Shown here: positions 8,345 through 17,489 of the stretch, piece by piece | Layout of the letters: the number at the start of each line of letters is the position of its first letter | Numbering within the stretch: position 1 is the stretch's first letter | NCBI RefSeq assembly: GCF_040676615.1 | Contig: NZ_JBFAPI010000004.1 | Span: 124,001-188,000 of the forward strand | Source of the DNA: Asanoa sp040676615 | GTDB taxonomy: Bacteria; Actinomycetota; Actinomycetes; Mycobacteriales; Micromonosporaceae | Direction: 5' to 3' | Length of the DNA: 64,000 nt | Position numbers and translations under genes: made by a program | The notes under the pieces: generated by a model | The model's database searches: none | What the model was told of the DNA's origin: nothing | Seen by the model: only the letters and a program-made list of their open reading frames with translations

Positions 8345-10408
8345 TCAGCGGCGCACGAACCGCACCGCGTCGGCGATCACGAAGCCGTTGGCGTTGTCGT
8401 TCAGCGACACGGACCCGTCGATCCCCGCCCCGAACCCGAACACACCGAGCGACACCCATTCGCCGCCGCGCGGCTCCGGCGCACCGCGCACCGTCTGGTC
8501 GACCGGCACGACGTCGGTTCCACCGGCATGCACCACGGTGTACGGCGCGTTCGTCGCCCTGTTGGACGCCGCCGCGTAGGACACGAGCACCTCGTAGGGC
8601 CCGTCACCCGGCAGCGCCGGGCGCCACCGCACCACGTTGGCCCCGGTGCCGGCCGCCCGCGACAGATAGTTGGACCCGTAGTAGCCGGCCACCCCCGTGC
8701 CCGCCGACCACGTCCCGGCGACGGTCTCGAAGCCCTTCTCGCCGTTGTCGATCGTCACGTCCTCGCGCACGTCGGCGGCCGGCCCCTCGACCAGGCTCAG
8801 CTCGTCGAGGCTGACCCGGGTGCCACCGCCGCGTCCCGGGGAGACCAGCGTGAACCGCACCGTGGCCCGGCCCGGCCGCAGCCGGACCGTACCGAGGTTG
8901 AGCACGTCGTATCCCTCGGAACTCTCCGCCGTGCCGTCGAACGTGGACCGTCGCGGCTCCGCACCGTCGATCGTGACGGTCACGACCCCGCCGTCGAGCG
9001 GGCGGTAGTAGCGCAGCAGGGCCTCCCGCGTGCCGCCCGGCCCGACCGTGATGGGGAACTCGATGAAGTCGCCAACGGCCGCCGGCGTCCACACCGACCG
9101 GGCACCGCCGCGGGCGGTCGGCTCGCGCACCACGGCGACGGTTCCGGCCGAGCGGCGGGCACCGTCGACCGGGGCGCCGAGGTCATGGGTCTGCTCACGC
9201 AGCTTCGGGCCGGCGGCCAGGCTGTCCCGCCCCTGCGTCAGCCACTCCAGGTTGAACCGGGCCACGGCCACCCGGCGCGGTGCGCTGGGAATGTCGCCGT
9301 CACAGCCGTACAGCAGGATGATCGTGCCGTCGGAGAGCCGCGCGAGGTCGGAATAGTAGGAGCGGTTCGCGTTGACCACCCGGCTGTAGCGGAACGAGTA
9401 GCCCTCGTCGTAGCTCACCGACACGGTCATGTTCCAGCGCATCGGCGAATCGGGCCGGCTGAACAGGATCCGGTCGACCTCCCGGCTGTGCGGTCCGCCG
9501 GTGTAGCGGACCAGGCCCGCGTCGACCGCGTTGAACACGCCCGTGGCACCGTCCAGTTTGGCCGGTGACCAGGTGAGCCCGCGGTCCTGGCTGATCGACA
9601 CGATCCGCTGCCGGTTGCCGCCCGACGCGGCCCGGCCGTTGACCAGCACGGCGCCGTCGCGGCGCTGCACCATGCGGGCCTCGTTGATCGGGTAGTCGAC
9701 CGAGACCGGCACCTCGCCGGTCGCCCGCCAGGTGCGGCCGTGGTCGTCGCTGTAGACGCCGGCGACGCCGTAGTAGCGCTCGGCCACCGTGTTGCCGACG
9801 ATCACCCGGCGGTGCAGCACGTTGAGCAGCAGCCGGCCGTTGTCGAGTTGGATGCCGTGCCCGGGGCCGGGGCCGTGCAGCGCCCACTCGTACGGGAAGT
9901 GGTCGAAGACCTCGGACAGGCTGTGCGGCGCGCTCCAGGTGGCGCCGTGGTCGCGGCTCGACACCACGTAGAGGTCGCCGCTGTCGCCCGAGCACGAGGT
10001 GTTCTCCGGTAACCGCTCGGAGAGCATGTAGAACAGGAACACCTCGCCGGTCTGCCGGTCGACGACGAACGCGGGGTTGCCCCAGGACTGCCCGTCGACG
10101 GAGGGCACCACGGTCTGGGTCGGGAGCCAGGTGCGGCCGCCGTCGGTGCTGCGGCGCAACAGGATGTCGCGCGGACCGGCGTCGCAGACCTCGTAGCGGC
10201 CCTCGGTGGCGGCCAGGATCGTGTCGTTGGGCAGCACGGCCAGGCCGTGCACGTGGTAGTTCTCCAGCGGGTCCACATCGGAGTCCCAGAGCGTCGTCTC
10301 GTCGAAGAAGGCGCCGCCGGGTTCGGCTTGGGCCGGCACGCCGGCCAGGAGGGGAACCCCACCCGCCACCGCTGCCAGGCCGAGAGTGAACTGCCTGCGT
10401 CCGATCAT
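8345..10408 (-). CDS. Tat-exported sialidase-fold (BNR/Asp-box) glycoside hydrolase with C-terminal binding domains
   Basis: The 687-residue product starts with a twin-arginine leader (GRRQFTLGLAAVAGG). A six-bladed sialidase domain covers about 35-395, with Asp-boxes STDGGRTW, SRDHGATW, SDDHGRTW and SQDRGLTW and the SYYSDLARLSDGTIILLY strand that usually holds the nucleophilic tyrosine. The Y-R-I-P motif, whose arginine binds the sialic acid carboxylate, reads YHVHGL, so that arginine is absent. A beta-rich module (about 400-540) and a golvesin-like C-terminal domain (about 550-687, ending IADAVRFV) follow. The ATG at 10408 follows AAGGAG. It is the last gene of the LacI-led operon and its substrate is uncertain. 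Confidence 0.8.
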   Translation of the reverse strand: MIGRRQFTLGLAAVAGGVPLLAGVPAQAEPGGAFFDETTLWDSDVDPLENYHVHGLAVLPNDTILAATEGRYEVCDAGPRDILLRRSTDGGRTWLPTQTVVPSVDGQSWGNPAFVVDRQTGEVFLFYMLSERLPENTSCSGDSGDLYVVSSRDHGATWSAPHSLSEVFDHFPYEWALHGPGPGHGIQLDNGRLLLNVLHRRVIVGNTVAERYYGVAGVYSDDHGRTWRATGEVPVSVDYPINEARMVQRRDGAVLVNGRAASGGNRQRIVSISQDRGLTWSPAKLDGATGVFNAVDAGLVRYTGGPHSREVDRILFSRPDSPMRWNMTVSVSYDEGYSFRYSRVVNANRSYYSDLARLSDGTIILLYGCDGDIPSAPRRVAVARFNLEWLTQGRDSLAAGPKLREQTHDLGAPVDGARRSAGTVAVVREPTARGGARSVWTPAAVGDFIEFPITVGPGGTREALLRYYRPLDGGVVTVTIDGAEPRRSTFDGTAESSEGYDVLNLGTVRLRPGRATVRFTLVSPGRGGGTRVSLDELSLVEGPAADVREDVTIDNGEKGFETVAGTWSAGTGVAGYYGSNYLSRAAGTGANVVRWRPALPGDGPYEVLVSYAAASNRATNAPYTVVHAGGTDVVPVDQTVRGAPEPRGGEWVSLGVFGFGAGIDGSVSLNDNANGFVIADAVRFVRR

Positions 10409-10432
10409 GCTGCTCCTTACCGTTGGGATGGG

Positions 10433-12061
10433 TCAGTAGCCGCGTACCTGTGGCCAGGCCAGCTCGAAGCCGTCGGCCACGAGTTCCGCCTGGAAGCGTT
10501 CGAGCAGGGTCGGGTCGTCGTGCACCTGCGCGGGCTCGAGCCCGTTCGCGAGGCAGTGTGCGGCGAGCGCGCCGGCGGCCTCGCCGGCGTTCCACTCGAC
10601 GGGGTGGAGGCGATAGCAGCCGTTGGTGATGTGCGTCGTGCCGATGTTCTTGCCGGCCGCGAGCAGGTTGCCGACCCGCACCGGCAGGAGCGCGCCCAGC
10701 GGGAGCTGGAACGGGCAGCTCGCGACGTCGATGTAGGTGTCGCCGCCGGTCGAGGGGTGCAGGTCGATGCGGTACATGCCGACCCCGACCGAGTCCGGGT
10801 AGGTGACCGCGCCGCGCTCGCCGCGGACCGCGTAGGACAGGTCCTGCTCGACCACCGTGCGGCGGGCCCGGATGCGCCGCGACTCGCGGATGTAGGGCGC
10901 CTTCGCCAGCCCGTCGGTGCTGCCCATCACGTCGGGCCGCAGCCGCAGACCGGGCCAGCCGGTGCCGCCGTCCGGTCGCGGCGCCGCGGTCTGCAGCCAG
11001 TAGAGCATGCTGAGCGAGAGCTGCCGGGCGCCGTCCAGATGCTTGTCGCGCTCGTCGTCGGAGACGCCGATGAGGGGGCCCGGCAGGTAGTCGATCATCG
11101 GCCAGTTGACGATGGTGACGTCGCTGTCGGCGAAGCCAGGCTCGAACAGGTCGCGGGCGACGATCCGGCGGAACGCCCACAGGTCCTTGTCGCCCGGGTC
11201 GCGGCTCTGGTCGGCGACCACCGGACCGGTCGAGGCGTGCGGCACGAAGGTGCGCGGCACCGCCTCCAGCGTGCGGGGGTCCGGTGCGACCAGGCTGAGC
11301 AGCCGGTCGGGCCAGAACGGCGGCTGGTAGTCGCGCCAGAACCCGTACTGGTCGGGCCGGTCGATCGTGTGGTCCTCGCCGGCGCGGTGCTCGACCGCGA
11401 AGACCCAGGAGAACGCCTGCATGTTGCCGGGCTGGGCGTGCTCCGCCGCGCTCGGCTCCCCCGTCTCCGACCGGGCCTCGGCGCCGGTGACGTGCTCGAC
11501 GCCGGCCAGCGGCAGCAGGTCGCCCAACTCGGTCGCGTCGAGCACATAGGGCGCGGTGGCCTCGACCCGGTCGCCGCCGGGCCCCTCGAACAGCACCGAC
11601 CGGATCCGGTCGCCGTCGACCTGGGCCGCGACCGGCCGGTGTCCATACCAGACGGTCAGCCGGCCGGCGGCCTGGTAGGGGCCGACCATCGCGGCGATGA
11701 CGGCCGCGGCCACCCGCGGCTCGTGACAGAGCCGGCTCACCCGGCCCTGGCCGGGGTTGAGGTCGGTGGTCAGCCTGGCCGCCCGGGTGAGCGGGTACCA
11801 GGTGCGGTAGTGGTCGCGGATCGCCTCGCGCAGCGCCCGGTAGGACCGGGTCGACCCGAACTGCTCGATCCAGGGGTGCTCGTCGGGCGGCACTCCCTGG
11901 CTGGTCAGCTGGCCGCCGAGCCAGTCGGTCTCCTCCGTCAGCAGGACGCTGCGCCCACGCCGCAACGCGGCCAGCGCCGCCGCGACCCCGCCCAGCCCGC
12001 CGCCGACCACCAGCACGTCGACCGCCGGCGCCGCCGACCGGACGTTCTCGCCACTTGTCAC
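10433..12061 (-). CDS. FAD-dependent oxidoreductase (GlpD/succinate-dehydrogenase-like FAD fold)
   Basis: The 542-residue product begins with the dinucleotide motif VLVVGGGLGGVAAALAA and EETDWLGGQLTSQGV, where the FAD is expected to sit; the YVLDATELGDLLPLAG segment is characteristic of the PF12831-type family found in polysaccharide and sugar-acid loci. It has no leader, so it is cytoplasmic. The GTG start at 12061 lies 19 bp after the glycoside hydrolase stop and is preceded by GGAAGAG. In this operon it could oxidise a released sugar or sugar acid. The substrate is not known. Confidence 0.75.
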   Translation of the reverse strand: MTSGENVRSAAPAVDVLVVGGGLGGVAAALAALRRGRSVLLTEETDWLGGQLTSQGVPPDEHPWIEQFGSTRSYRALREAIRDHYRTWYPLTRAARLTTDLNPGQGRVSRLCHEPRVAAAVIAAMVGPYQAAGRLTVWYGHRPVAAQVDGDRIRSVLFEGPGGDRVEATAPYVLDATELGDLLPLAGVEHVTGAEARSETGEPSAAEHAQPGNMQAFSWVFAVEHRAGEDHTIDRPDQYGFWRDYQPPFWPDRLLSLVAPDPRTLEAVPRTFVPHASTGPVVADQSRDPGDKDLWAFRRIVARDLFEPGFADSDVTIVNWPMIDYLPGPLIGVSDDERDKHLDGARQLSLSMLYWLQTAAPRPDGGTGWPGLRLRPDVMGSTDGLAKAPYIRESRRIRARRTVVEQDLSYAVRGERGAVTYPDSVGVGMYRIDLHPSTGGDTYIDVASCPFQLPLGALLPVRVGNLLAAGKNIGTTHITNGCYRLHPVEWNAGEAAGALAAHCLANGLEPAQVHDDPTLLERFQAELVADGFELAWPQVRGY

Positions 12062-12080
12062 GCCTTACCACTCTTCCGAT

Positions 12081-14183
12081 TCATCGAATTTCCAGTGCGA
12101 CGTCGTGCGCCGCGATCCGAACCAGACCATCGGGCCCGACCGGGTACGCGGCCGTCCGCTCGCCGACCCGCACGGTCACGTCGCGCCGGCCGTCGGGAAC
12201 CGCGACAGCGATACCGCCGCCCTCCCCCGAGACCCGCAGCCGCACCCCGGACGCGTCGCGCTCGTAGCCGGTGACCACCGTGCCGGGAGGGACGTCGAGC
12301 AGCGGGCGCCCATCCAGCGCGACCACCAACCGCTCGCCGGCCCGCACGGAAAGCCGCCCCTCGGCCAGCGCGAGCCCCTCGACCGACGCGTCCCGTCCGG
12401 GATGCGCGAACCGCCAGCCGTCCGGCCGCGGGTCGGCCAACTCCTGGATGGCCAGGTAACCGAGCAGCCCGCCCCAGCCCATCAGCCCGTCGGAGCGGGC
12501 CGCGAGCGGCCGGACGTCCTCGCCCGGCACCACCGGGTAGTTCTCCCGCACGTGGCTGTGCGCGGTCCACTCCCCCAGGAACAACCGCAGCAGAGCGTCG
12601 ACGATCGGCCGGCTGTGCGCGTCGAGACCGTAGCGGCGGATGCCCTCGACCGCGAGGAACGCCATCGGCGCCCAGACCCGGCCCCGCCAGTAGCGGGTGC
12701 TGAACCCGGGGTCGTCGCGGGCCGTGCTCGGCAGCGGCGGGTCGCCTCCGAGGGCGTCGGAGGCGAGCAGCGCGTCGGCGACCGCCTGAGCCCGCCGCGG
12801 GGAAGGGACCCCGGCGAGCAACGGGTAGAGCAGCGTCGGCGAGCTGTGTTCGGAGAACGCGCCGTCGGCCCAGCGGTTGCGGTAGCGGCCGCCGGCCGGA
12901 TCCCACAGCAGCGCGTCGATCCGGGCCGCGGCCGAAGCGGCGTGCGCGGCGTAGGCCCGCGCGGCGGCCTCGTGGCCCAGCTCGGCCGCGATCGTCGCCA
13001 GCGCCTCGGCGTCGGCGACGTGCAGGGCGTTGAGGCCGACGTCGGCGAGGTTCATCGTGTGCGTGGCCGGGTCGAGCGCGACGTCGTCGTACATCGGCGA
13101 GTCGTCGAGGCCCGACTCGCGCCGCGCCCGGTCGACGGTCGCGGACTCCGTGTCGCCCGGCACCGGATCGGAGCCCCAGGCCAGCAGGTGGTGCGGGCCG
13201 ACCCGGGAGGCCAGCCACCACGAATGCCAGTCGCGCAGCGCCGGGTAGGCGCCGCGCAGCAGCGCGGTGCGCCGCGTCCGCGGTGACAGGCCGCTGCCGA
13301 GATAGGCCTTCAGCACCGTGTACGCGCCGACCGGCGGTTGCGAGCGGTCGTCGGTGCGGCCCTTGTCGTCGCTGACCCGGTTGGGCAGCATCCCGCTCGG
13401 GTCGGCCTGGTCGAGGATCTGGGCGAAGATCCCTTCCGCGTACGCCGGGTCGACCCAGGCGGCGACCAGCCCGGTGAAGAACGTGTCCCAGGTGTGCAAC
13501 GCCCAGCTGCCGTAGAAGCCCTCGCGCTGCTGGCAGACGAAGTCACGCGAGGTCGGCGTCAGGACCCGCCCCAGGTCGGGCGCGTAGACGGTGTTCCAGG
13601 TCAGCGCCCGGGTCATCGCGTCGGCGCTGTCGCCGAGCCAGCCGGCGGTGTGGATCCGCGGTGCGGCCGCGGCGGCGTCGGCGATCCGAGCCGCGACGTC
13701 GTAGGCCGCCGCGGCGGCGGGGCGCAGGCTCACCAGGGTGTCCGGGGCCAGGACGAGAGCCGAGCCGTCCCGCGCGACCGGGGCCGGCGAACACTCCAGC
13801 ACCCAGCGCTCAGCGCCGTGCGTGACGACGCCGTCCGGGGAGACGGCGACGGGCTCACCACCGAAGCCGGTCGCCTCGTCGATCAGCAGCACCGCCGCCG
13901 CCGCACCGGTCGCGGTGGCCCGGACAGCGAGCTCGTCGGTGCCACCGCTCGCTTCCAGCCGCAGCCGCGTGTCGAACGCGGTCACCTCGACCTCGGCGTA
14001 GGCACCCTCCACCGTGTGGTGACCGAGCCGGACCAGGCCGTGCCGCCAGGTGAAGCCGTCGAACAGGGTGCCGCCGGTGTCGCGCAGCGCAAACCGCAGC
14101 CGCAGTCCGCCGGGCAGGTGGGACCATCCGGTGTGGAATCGCACGTCCCAGGTGTTCCAGCCGCGCGGCTCGGGAATACTCAT
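12081..14183 (-). CDS. MGH1/GH63-like glycoside hydrolase, cytoplasmic
   Basis: The 700-residue product has an N-terminal beta domain (1-170), then an (alpha/alpha)6 catalytic domain of the mannosylglycerate-hydrolase/GH63 type with GFYGSWALHTWDTFFTG, DPSGMLPNRVSDD, STRYWRGRVWAPM, SHVRENY and GWGGLLGYLAIQEL. A small C-terminal beta domain follows. There is no signal peptide, so it acts on imported oligosaccharide or glycoside. The ATG at 14183 overlaps the TGA of the upstream ABC ATPase as ATGA, which fixes the start and shows translational coupling. The family contains alpha-glucosidases and mannosyl- or glucosylglycerate hydrolases; specificity cannot be read from the sequence. Confidence 0.8.
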   Translation of the reverse strand: MSIPEPRGWNTWDVRFHTGWSHLPGGLRLRFALRDTGGTLFDGFTWRHGLVRLGHHTVEGAYAEVEVTAFDTRLRLEASGGTDELAVRATATGAAAAVLLIDEATGFGGEPVAVSPDGVVTHGAERWVLECSPAPVARDGSALVLAPDTLVSLRPAAAAAYDVAARIADAAAAAPRIHTAGWLGDSADAMTRALTWNTVYAPDLGRVLTPTSRDFVCQQREGFYGSWALHTWDTFFTGLVAAWVDPAYAEGIFAQILDQADPSGMLPNRVSDDKGRTDDRSQPPVGAYTVLKAYLGSGLSPRTRRTALLRGAYPALRDWHSWWLASRVGPHHLLAWGSDPVPGDTESATVDRARRESGLDDSPMYDDVALDPATHTMNLADVGLNALHVADAEALATIAAELGHEAAARAYAAHAASAAARIDALLWDPAGGRYRNRWADGAFSEHSSPTLLYPLLAGVPSPRRAQAVADALLASDALGGDPPLPSTARDDPGFSTRYWRGRVWAPMAFLAVEGIRRYGLDAHSRPIVDALLRLFLGEWTAHSHVRENYPVVPGEDVRPLAARSDGLMGWGGLLGYLAIQELADPRPDGWRFAHPGRDASVEGLALAEGRLSVRAGERLVVALDGRPLLDVPPGTVVTGYERDASGVRLRVSGEGGGIAVAVPDGRRDVTVRVGERTAAYPVGPDGLVRIAAHDVALEIR

Positions 14184-14989
14184 CGGTCCACCTCCGCGGG
14201 GTCGGCGACCTCGATGTCGAGCGCCGCGTCGAGCAGTTCCTGGGTGTAGGCGTGTTTCGGCGCCTCGAAGACCTCGTCGACCCCGGCGGTCTCGACGATC
14301 TCGCCACGGCGCATCACCGCGACCCGGTCGGCGATCTGCCGCACGACACCGAGGTCGTGGGTGATGAACAGGATCGACAGGTCGTGCCGGTCGCGCAGGT
14401 CGGCCAGCAGCCGCAGCACCTGGGCCTGCACCGAGACGTCCAGCGCCGACACCGCCTCGTCGCAGACCAGTAGCCGGGGCCGCAGGGCCAGCGCCCGGGC
14501 CAGGCTGACCCGCTGGCACTGGCCCCCGGACAGTTCGGCCGGCCGCCGGTCGAGCACGGTGGCGTCGAGGCCGACCTGGTCGAGCAGTGCGAGCACGGCC
14601 TTGGTGCGGTGGCCGTCGGGCGCCACCTCGGGGTGCACGCCCCAGCCCTCCGCGATGATCCGGCGCACCGGCATCCGCGGGTTGAGCGACGATCGCGGGT
14701 CCTGGAAGACCATCTGGATCGACCGCCGCAGCGCCGGCGGCCGGCGCGTCGCGAGCGGGGTGCCGTCGAACCTGATGCCGCCCGCGGTGGGCCGGGCGAG
14801 GCCGACCACGCAGCGGGCGACGGTGGTCTTGCCCGATCCGGACTCACCGACCAGGGCGAGCGTCTCGCGCCGGCCGACCGTGAGGTCGACCCCGGCGACC
14901 GCTTCGACCCGGCCGGCGCGCGGGCGCCACGGCCGGCGCGGCCGCCCGAACGTGACCCGCAGGTCGTTGACCTGTAGCAGGGATGTCAC
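14180..14989 (-). CDS. ABC importer ATP-binding subunit, oligopeptide/oligosaccharide type (DppF-like)
   Basis: The 269 residues contain Walker A (GESGSGKTTVA), a Q-loop (FQDPRSSLNPRM), the signature LSGGQCQRVSLARAL, Walker B (LLVCDEAVSALD) and the switch histidine in FITHDLGVV. The signature has Cys where most relatives have Arg. Normally one such subunit pairs with a DppD-like subunit. The GTG start at 14989 overlaps the TGA of the DppD-like gene as GTGA. It couples ATP hydrolysis to uptake by the two permeases encoded further upstream in the same operon. Confidence 0.9.
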   Translation of the reverse strand: MTSLLQVNDLRVTFGRPRRPWRPRAGRVEAVAGVDLTVGRRETLALVGESGSGKTTVARCVVGLARPTAGGIRFDGTPLATRRPPALRRSIQMVFQDPRSSLNPRMPVRRIIAEGWGVHPEVAPDGHRTKAVLALLDQVGLDATVLDRRPAELSGGQCQRVSLARALALRPRLLVCDEAVSALDVSVQAQVLRLLADLRDRHDLSILFITHDLGVVRQIADRVAVMRRGEIVETAGVDEVFEAPKHAYTQELLDAALDIEVADPAEVDR

Positions 14990-15972
14990 GGTGCCAACTC
15001 CTCCGCGAAGTGACAGGCGCTGAACCGCTCGGGCGCGATCTCCCGCAGCGCCGGCACCTCGGTGGCACAGCGGGGGCGGGCCAGCGCGCAGCGCGGGTGG
15101 AACGGGCAGCCGGAGGGCCGGGCCAGCGGGCTGGCGGGCGCACCGGGCAACGGAGCCACCAGGTCCGACCTGGTCCGCACGGCCGGCACGCTGGCCGCGA
15201 GCGCCTTGGTATAGGGGTGCCGCGGCGACCGCAGCACCTGGCGGCTCGGGCCCCGTTCGCAGACCCGGCCGGCGTAGAGCACCACCAGGTCGTGCGCGAC
15301 GTGCGACATCACCCGCAGGTCGTGGCTGACCATCAGCATCGACATCTGCCGCTCCTGCTGTAGCGCGCGCAGCAGCCGCAGGATGCGGGCCTGCACGGTG
15401 ACGTCGAGCGCGGTGGTCGGCTCGTCGGCCAGCACGAGCGCCGGGTCGCCGGCCACGGCCAGCGCGATCATCGCCCGCTGCCGCATGCCGCCGGAGAATT
15501 GGTGCGGATAGTCGTGCGCGCGCACCGCCGGGTCCGGGATGCCGGCCTGCGCCATCAGGTCGACCGCCGCCCTGGCCGCGGCGCCCCGGCCGCTGCCGTT
15601 GCGGCGCAGGATCTCGCCGACCTGCCGGCCGATCCGCTGGCTCGGGTTGAGCGCGGAGAGCGGGTCCTGGAAGATCATCGAGATCTCCCGGCCACGGACC
15701 TGCCGGCGTCGCTTTTCGTCGGCGCCGAGCAGGTCCTCCTCGCGGAGCAGGATCCGGCCGGTCGTGCTGCTCCCCTCGGGCAGCAGCCCGATGATCGCCA
15801 TGGCCAGCATGCTCTTGCCGCTGCCGGACTCACCGATGACTCCGGTGGTGCGGCCGGAGCGCACGGCGAGGCTCACGTCGTCGAGCACGGGCGTGGTGCC
15901 CGCCGGCCCGGCGAGCCGCACGCTCAGGTGCTCCACCAGCAGCAGCGGCGAGTCCGTCAGCGGCGGCGTCAT
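14986..15972 (-). CDS. ABC importer ATP-binding subunit (DppD-like)
   Basis: The 328-residue product has Walker A GESGSGKSMLA, Q-loop FQDPLSALNP, signature FSGGMRQRAMIALA, Walker B LVLADEPTTALD and SHDLRVM. The C-terminal tail carries the cysteine-rich oligo_HPY segment (CPFHPRCALARPRC), which in this family can hold an iron-sulfur cluster. ATG at 15972 overlaps the TGA of the solute-binding protein gene as ATGA. Together with the DppF-like subunit it forms the heterodimeric motor of a Dpp/Opp-class importer. Confidence 0.92.
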   Translation of the reverse strand: MTPPLTDSPLLLVEHLSVRLAGPAGTTPVLDDVSLAVRSGRTTGVIGESGSGKSMLAMAIIGLLPEGSSTTGRILLREEDLLGADEKRRRQVRGREISMIFQDPLSALNPSQRIGRQVGEILRRNGSGRGAAARAAVDLMAQAGIPDPAVRAHDYPHQFSGGMRQRAMIALAVAGDPALVLADEPTTALDVTVQARILRLLRALQQERQMSMLMVSHDLRVMSHVAHDLVVLYAGRVCERGPSRQVLRSPRHPYTKALAASVPAVRTRSDLVAPLPGAPASPLARPSGCPFHPRCALARPRCATEVPALREIAPERFSACHFAEELAP

Positions 15973-17489
15973 GAGAGGGTCACCGTCGAAAAGTCCGGCA
16001 GGTAGCTCGGGTTGGGCTCGAGCCCGTGCACCTCCGACCGCCAGGCGTAGGCGATCTTCAGCGACATCGGGTACATGCCGACCGCGTCGTTCCAGATCAG
16101 CTGGCTCGCCTGCCCGTACAACTCCTTGCGCTTGGCGATGTCGCTGGTCGAGCCGGCCTGGTTGAGGAGCGTGTCGAGCTGCGGGTTGCAATAGCCGTTG
16201 CGCTTGGCCGCGCAGGTGTAGAGCCGGCCCAGGTTGGTCGCGGCGTCGAAGGTCGGCGTCGACAGCGACTGGAAGTTGATGTCCCAGCGCATGGCCAGCA
16301 GGTCTTCGAGGAAGACCGCGGACTCCTTCTCGGCCACCTGCGCCTTGACGCCGACCTTGTTGAGGTCGGCGACGACCGCCTGGATGAACTGGCGGTACTC
16401 GGCGCCGCTGAACTGCAGGCGCAGCGGGGTCGAGAAGTCGAAGCCGGCGGCCTGGAGCGCAGCCTTGGCCGCGGTGGCGTCGTACGCGGGCGGGTCGAGC
16501 GGTGTGTAGCCGAGCACGGCCGGCGCGACCACCGACTTCGAGGGCTCACCGGTGCTCGGGTAGAGCGAGGAGATGATGGTCTTGAAGTCGACCGCCTGCC
16601 ACAGTGCCCGCCGCACCTCGGGCTTGGCCAGCGCGGGCTCGCCGGAGTTGAACCACATGGTGTAGACCGAGGTCGCCGGCACGCTCCGCACGGTCAGCGC
16701 GTCGTTGCTCTCCAGCTGGGTGACCTGGTCGTCGGGGATGCCCCAGGTGGCCTGGATCTCCCCGGTCTTCAGCGCCGTCATCCGGGCCGAGACCTCCGGG
16801 ATCACCCGCATCACGAGCTTGTCGAGCTTGGGCGCGCCGCCGTAGTAGTCGGGGTTGGCGGTCAGCGACAGGCTCTGCCCGGGTGTGAACGCGTCGACCT
16901 TGAACGGGCCGGAGCCGACCGGCTTGGTGAACGACGCGTCGGTGACCTCGCTCGGCGTGACGAACAGCAGCGTCAGCTTGCCCGGCAGGGCCGGGTCGGG
17001 CTTCGGCTCGGTGAACACCACGGTGCCCGGGCCGTCGGCCTTGACGTCGATGCCGGTGAAGTTGGCCGCGTTAGGCCCCTTCAGGTCGACGACCCGCTTG
17101 ACCGAGGCGACCACGTCAGCCGAGTCCGCGGGCGAGCCGTCGGAGAACGTCACGCCGTCGCGCAGGGTGAACGTCCAGCTCGTCGCCTCCGCGTTGGCCT
17201 CCCACTTGGTGGCCAGGTCAGGAGCGAGCTGGCCGTCGGGCTTGGCCTTGACCAGCCGGCTGAAGATGGCCTGCGCGGCGATCTGGGTGCCGGTGGACGC
17301 GCCGGAGGCGCCGTGCGGGTCGAGGCTCTGTGTCGGGTAGGGGCTGGCGACGGTCAACGTGCCGCCGGCCTTGGTGCCCTCGCCGGAGCCGCCACTCGTG
17401 GTCGAACAGGCGGCGGTGGCGGTGACGATGCCGAGTGCGGCGGCCGCAGCGGTCAGTCTGGTCAGGCGTGCGGATGGGTTGGCGGGCAT
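15969..17489 (-). CDS. Extracellular solute-binding lipoprotein, family 5 (DppA-like)
   Basis: The 506 residues start with a lipoprotein leader ending in the lipobox ATAAC, so the mature protein is anchored through Cys28 outside the membrane. The rest is a family 5 binding protein: GGTLTVASPYPTQSLDPH, LAPDLATKWE, TLRDGVTFSDGSP, and a C-terminal lobe with KRKELYGQASQLIW. This class binds peptides, nickel or oligosaccharides; a Dpp-class importer is also known to carry sialic acid in Corynebacterium. ATG at 17489 overlaps the TGA of the second permease (TGATG). It sits in the middle of the operon, between permease and ATPase genes. Confidence 0.9.
   Translation of the reverse strand: MPANPSARLTRLTAAAAALGIVTATAACSTTSGGSGEGTKAGGTLTVASPYPTQSLDPHGASGASTGTQIAAQAIFSRLVKAKPDGQLAPDLATKWEANAEATSWTFTLRDGVTFSDGSPADSADVVASVKRVVDLKGPNAANFTGIDVKADGPGTVVFTEPKPDPALPGKLTLLFVTPSEVTDASFTKPVGSGPFKVDAFTPGQSLSLTANPDYYGGAPKLDKLVMRVIPEVSARMTALKTGEIQATWGIPDDQVTQLESNDALTVRSVPATSVYTMWFNSGEPALAKPEVRRALWQAVDFKTIISSLYPSTGEPSKSVVAPAVLGYTPLDPPAYDATAAKAALQAAGFDFSTPLRLQFSGAEYRQFIQAVVADLNKVGVKAQVAEKESAVFLEDLLAMRWDINFQSLSTPTFDAATNLGRLYTCAAKRNGYCNPQLDTLLNQAGSTSDIAKRKELYGQASQLIWNDAVGMYPMSLKIAYAWRSEVHGLEPNPSYLPDFSTVTLS

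Noticed and set aside
8345..10408. A standard sialidase with sialic acid as substrate
   Set aside because: The arginine of the Y-R-I-P motif is replaced; the fold is clear but the substrate is not.
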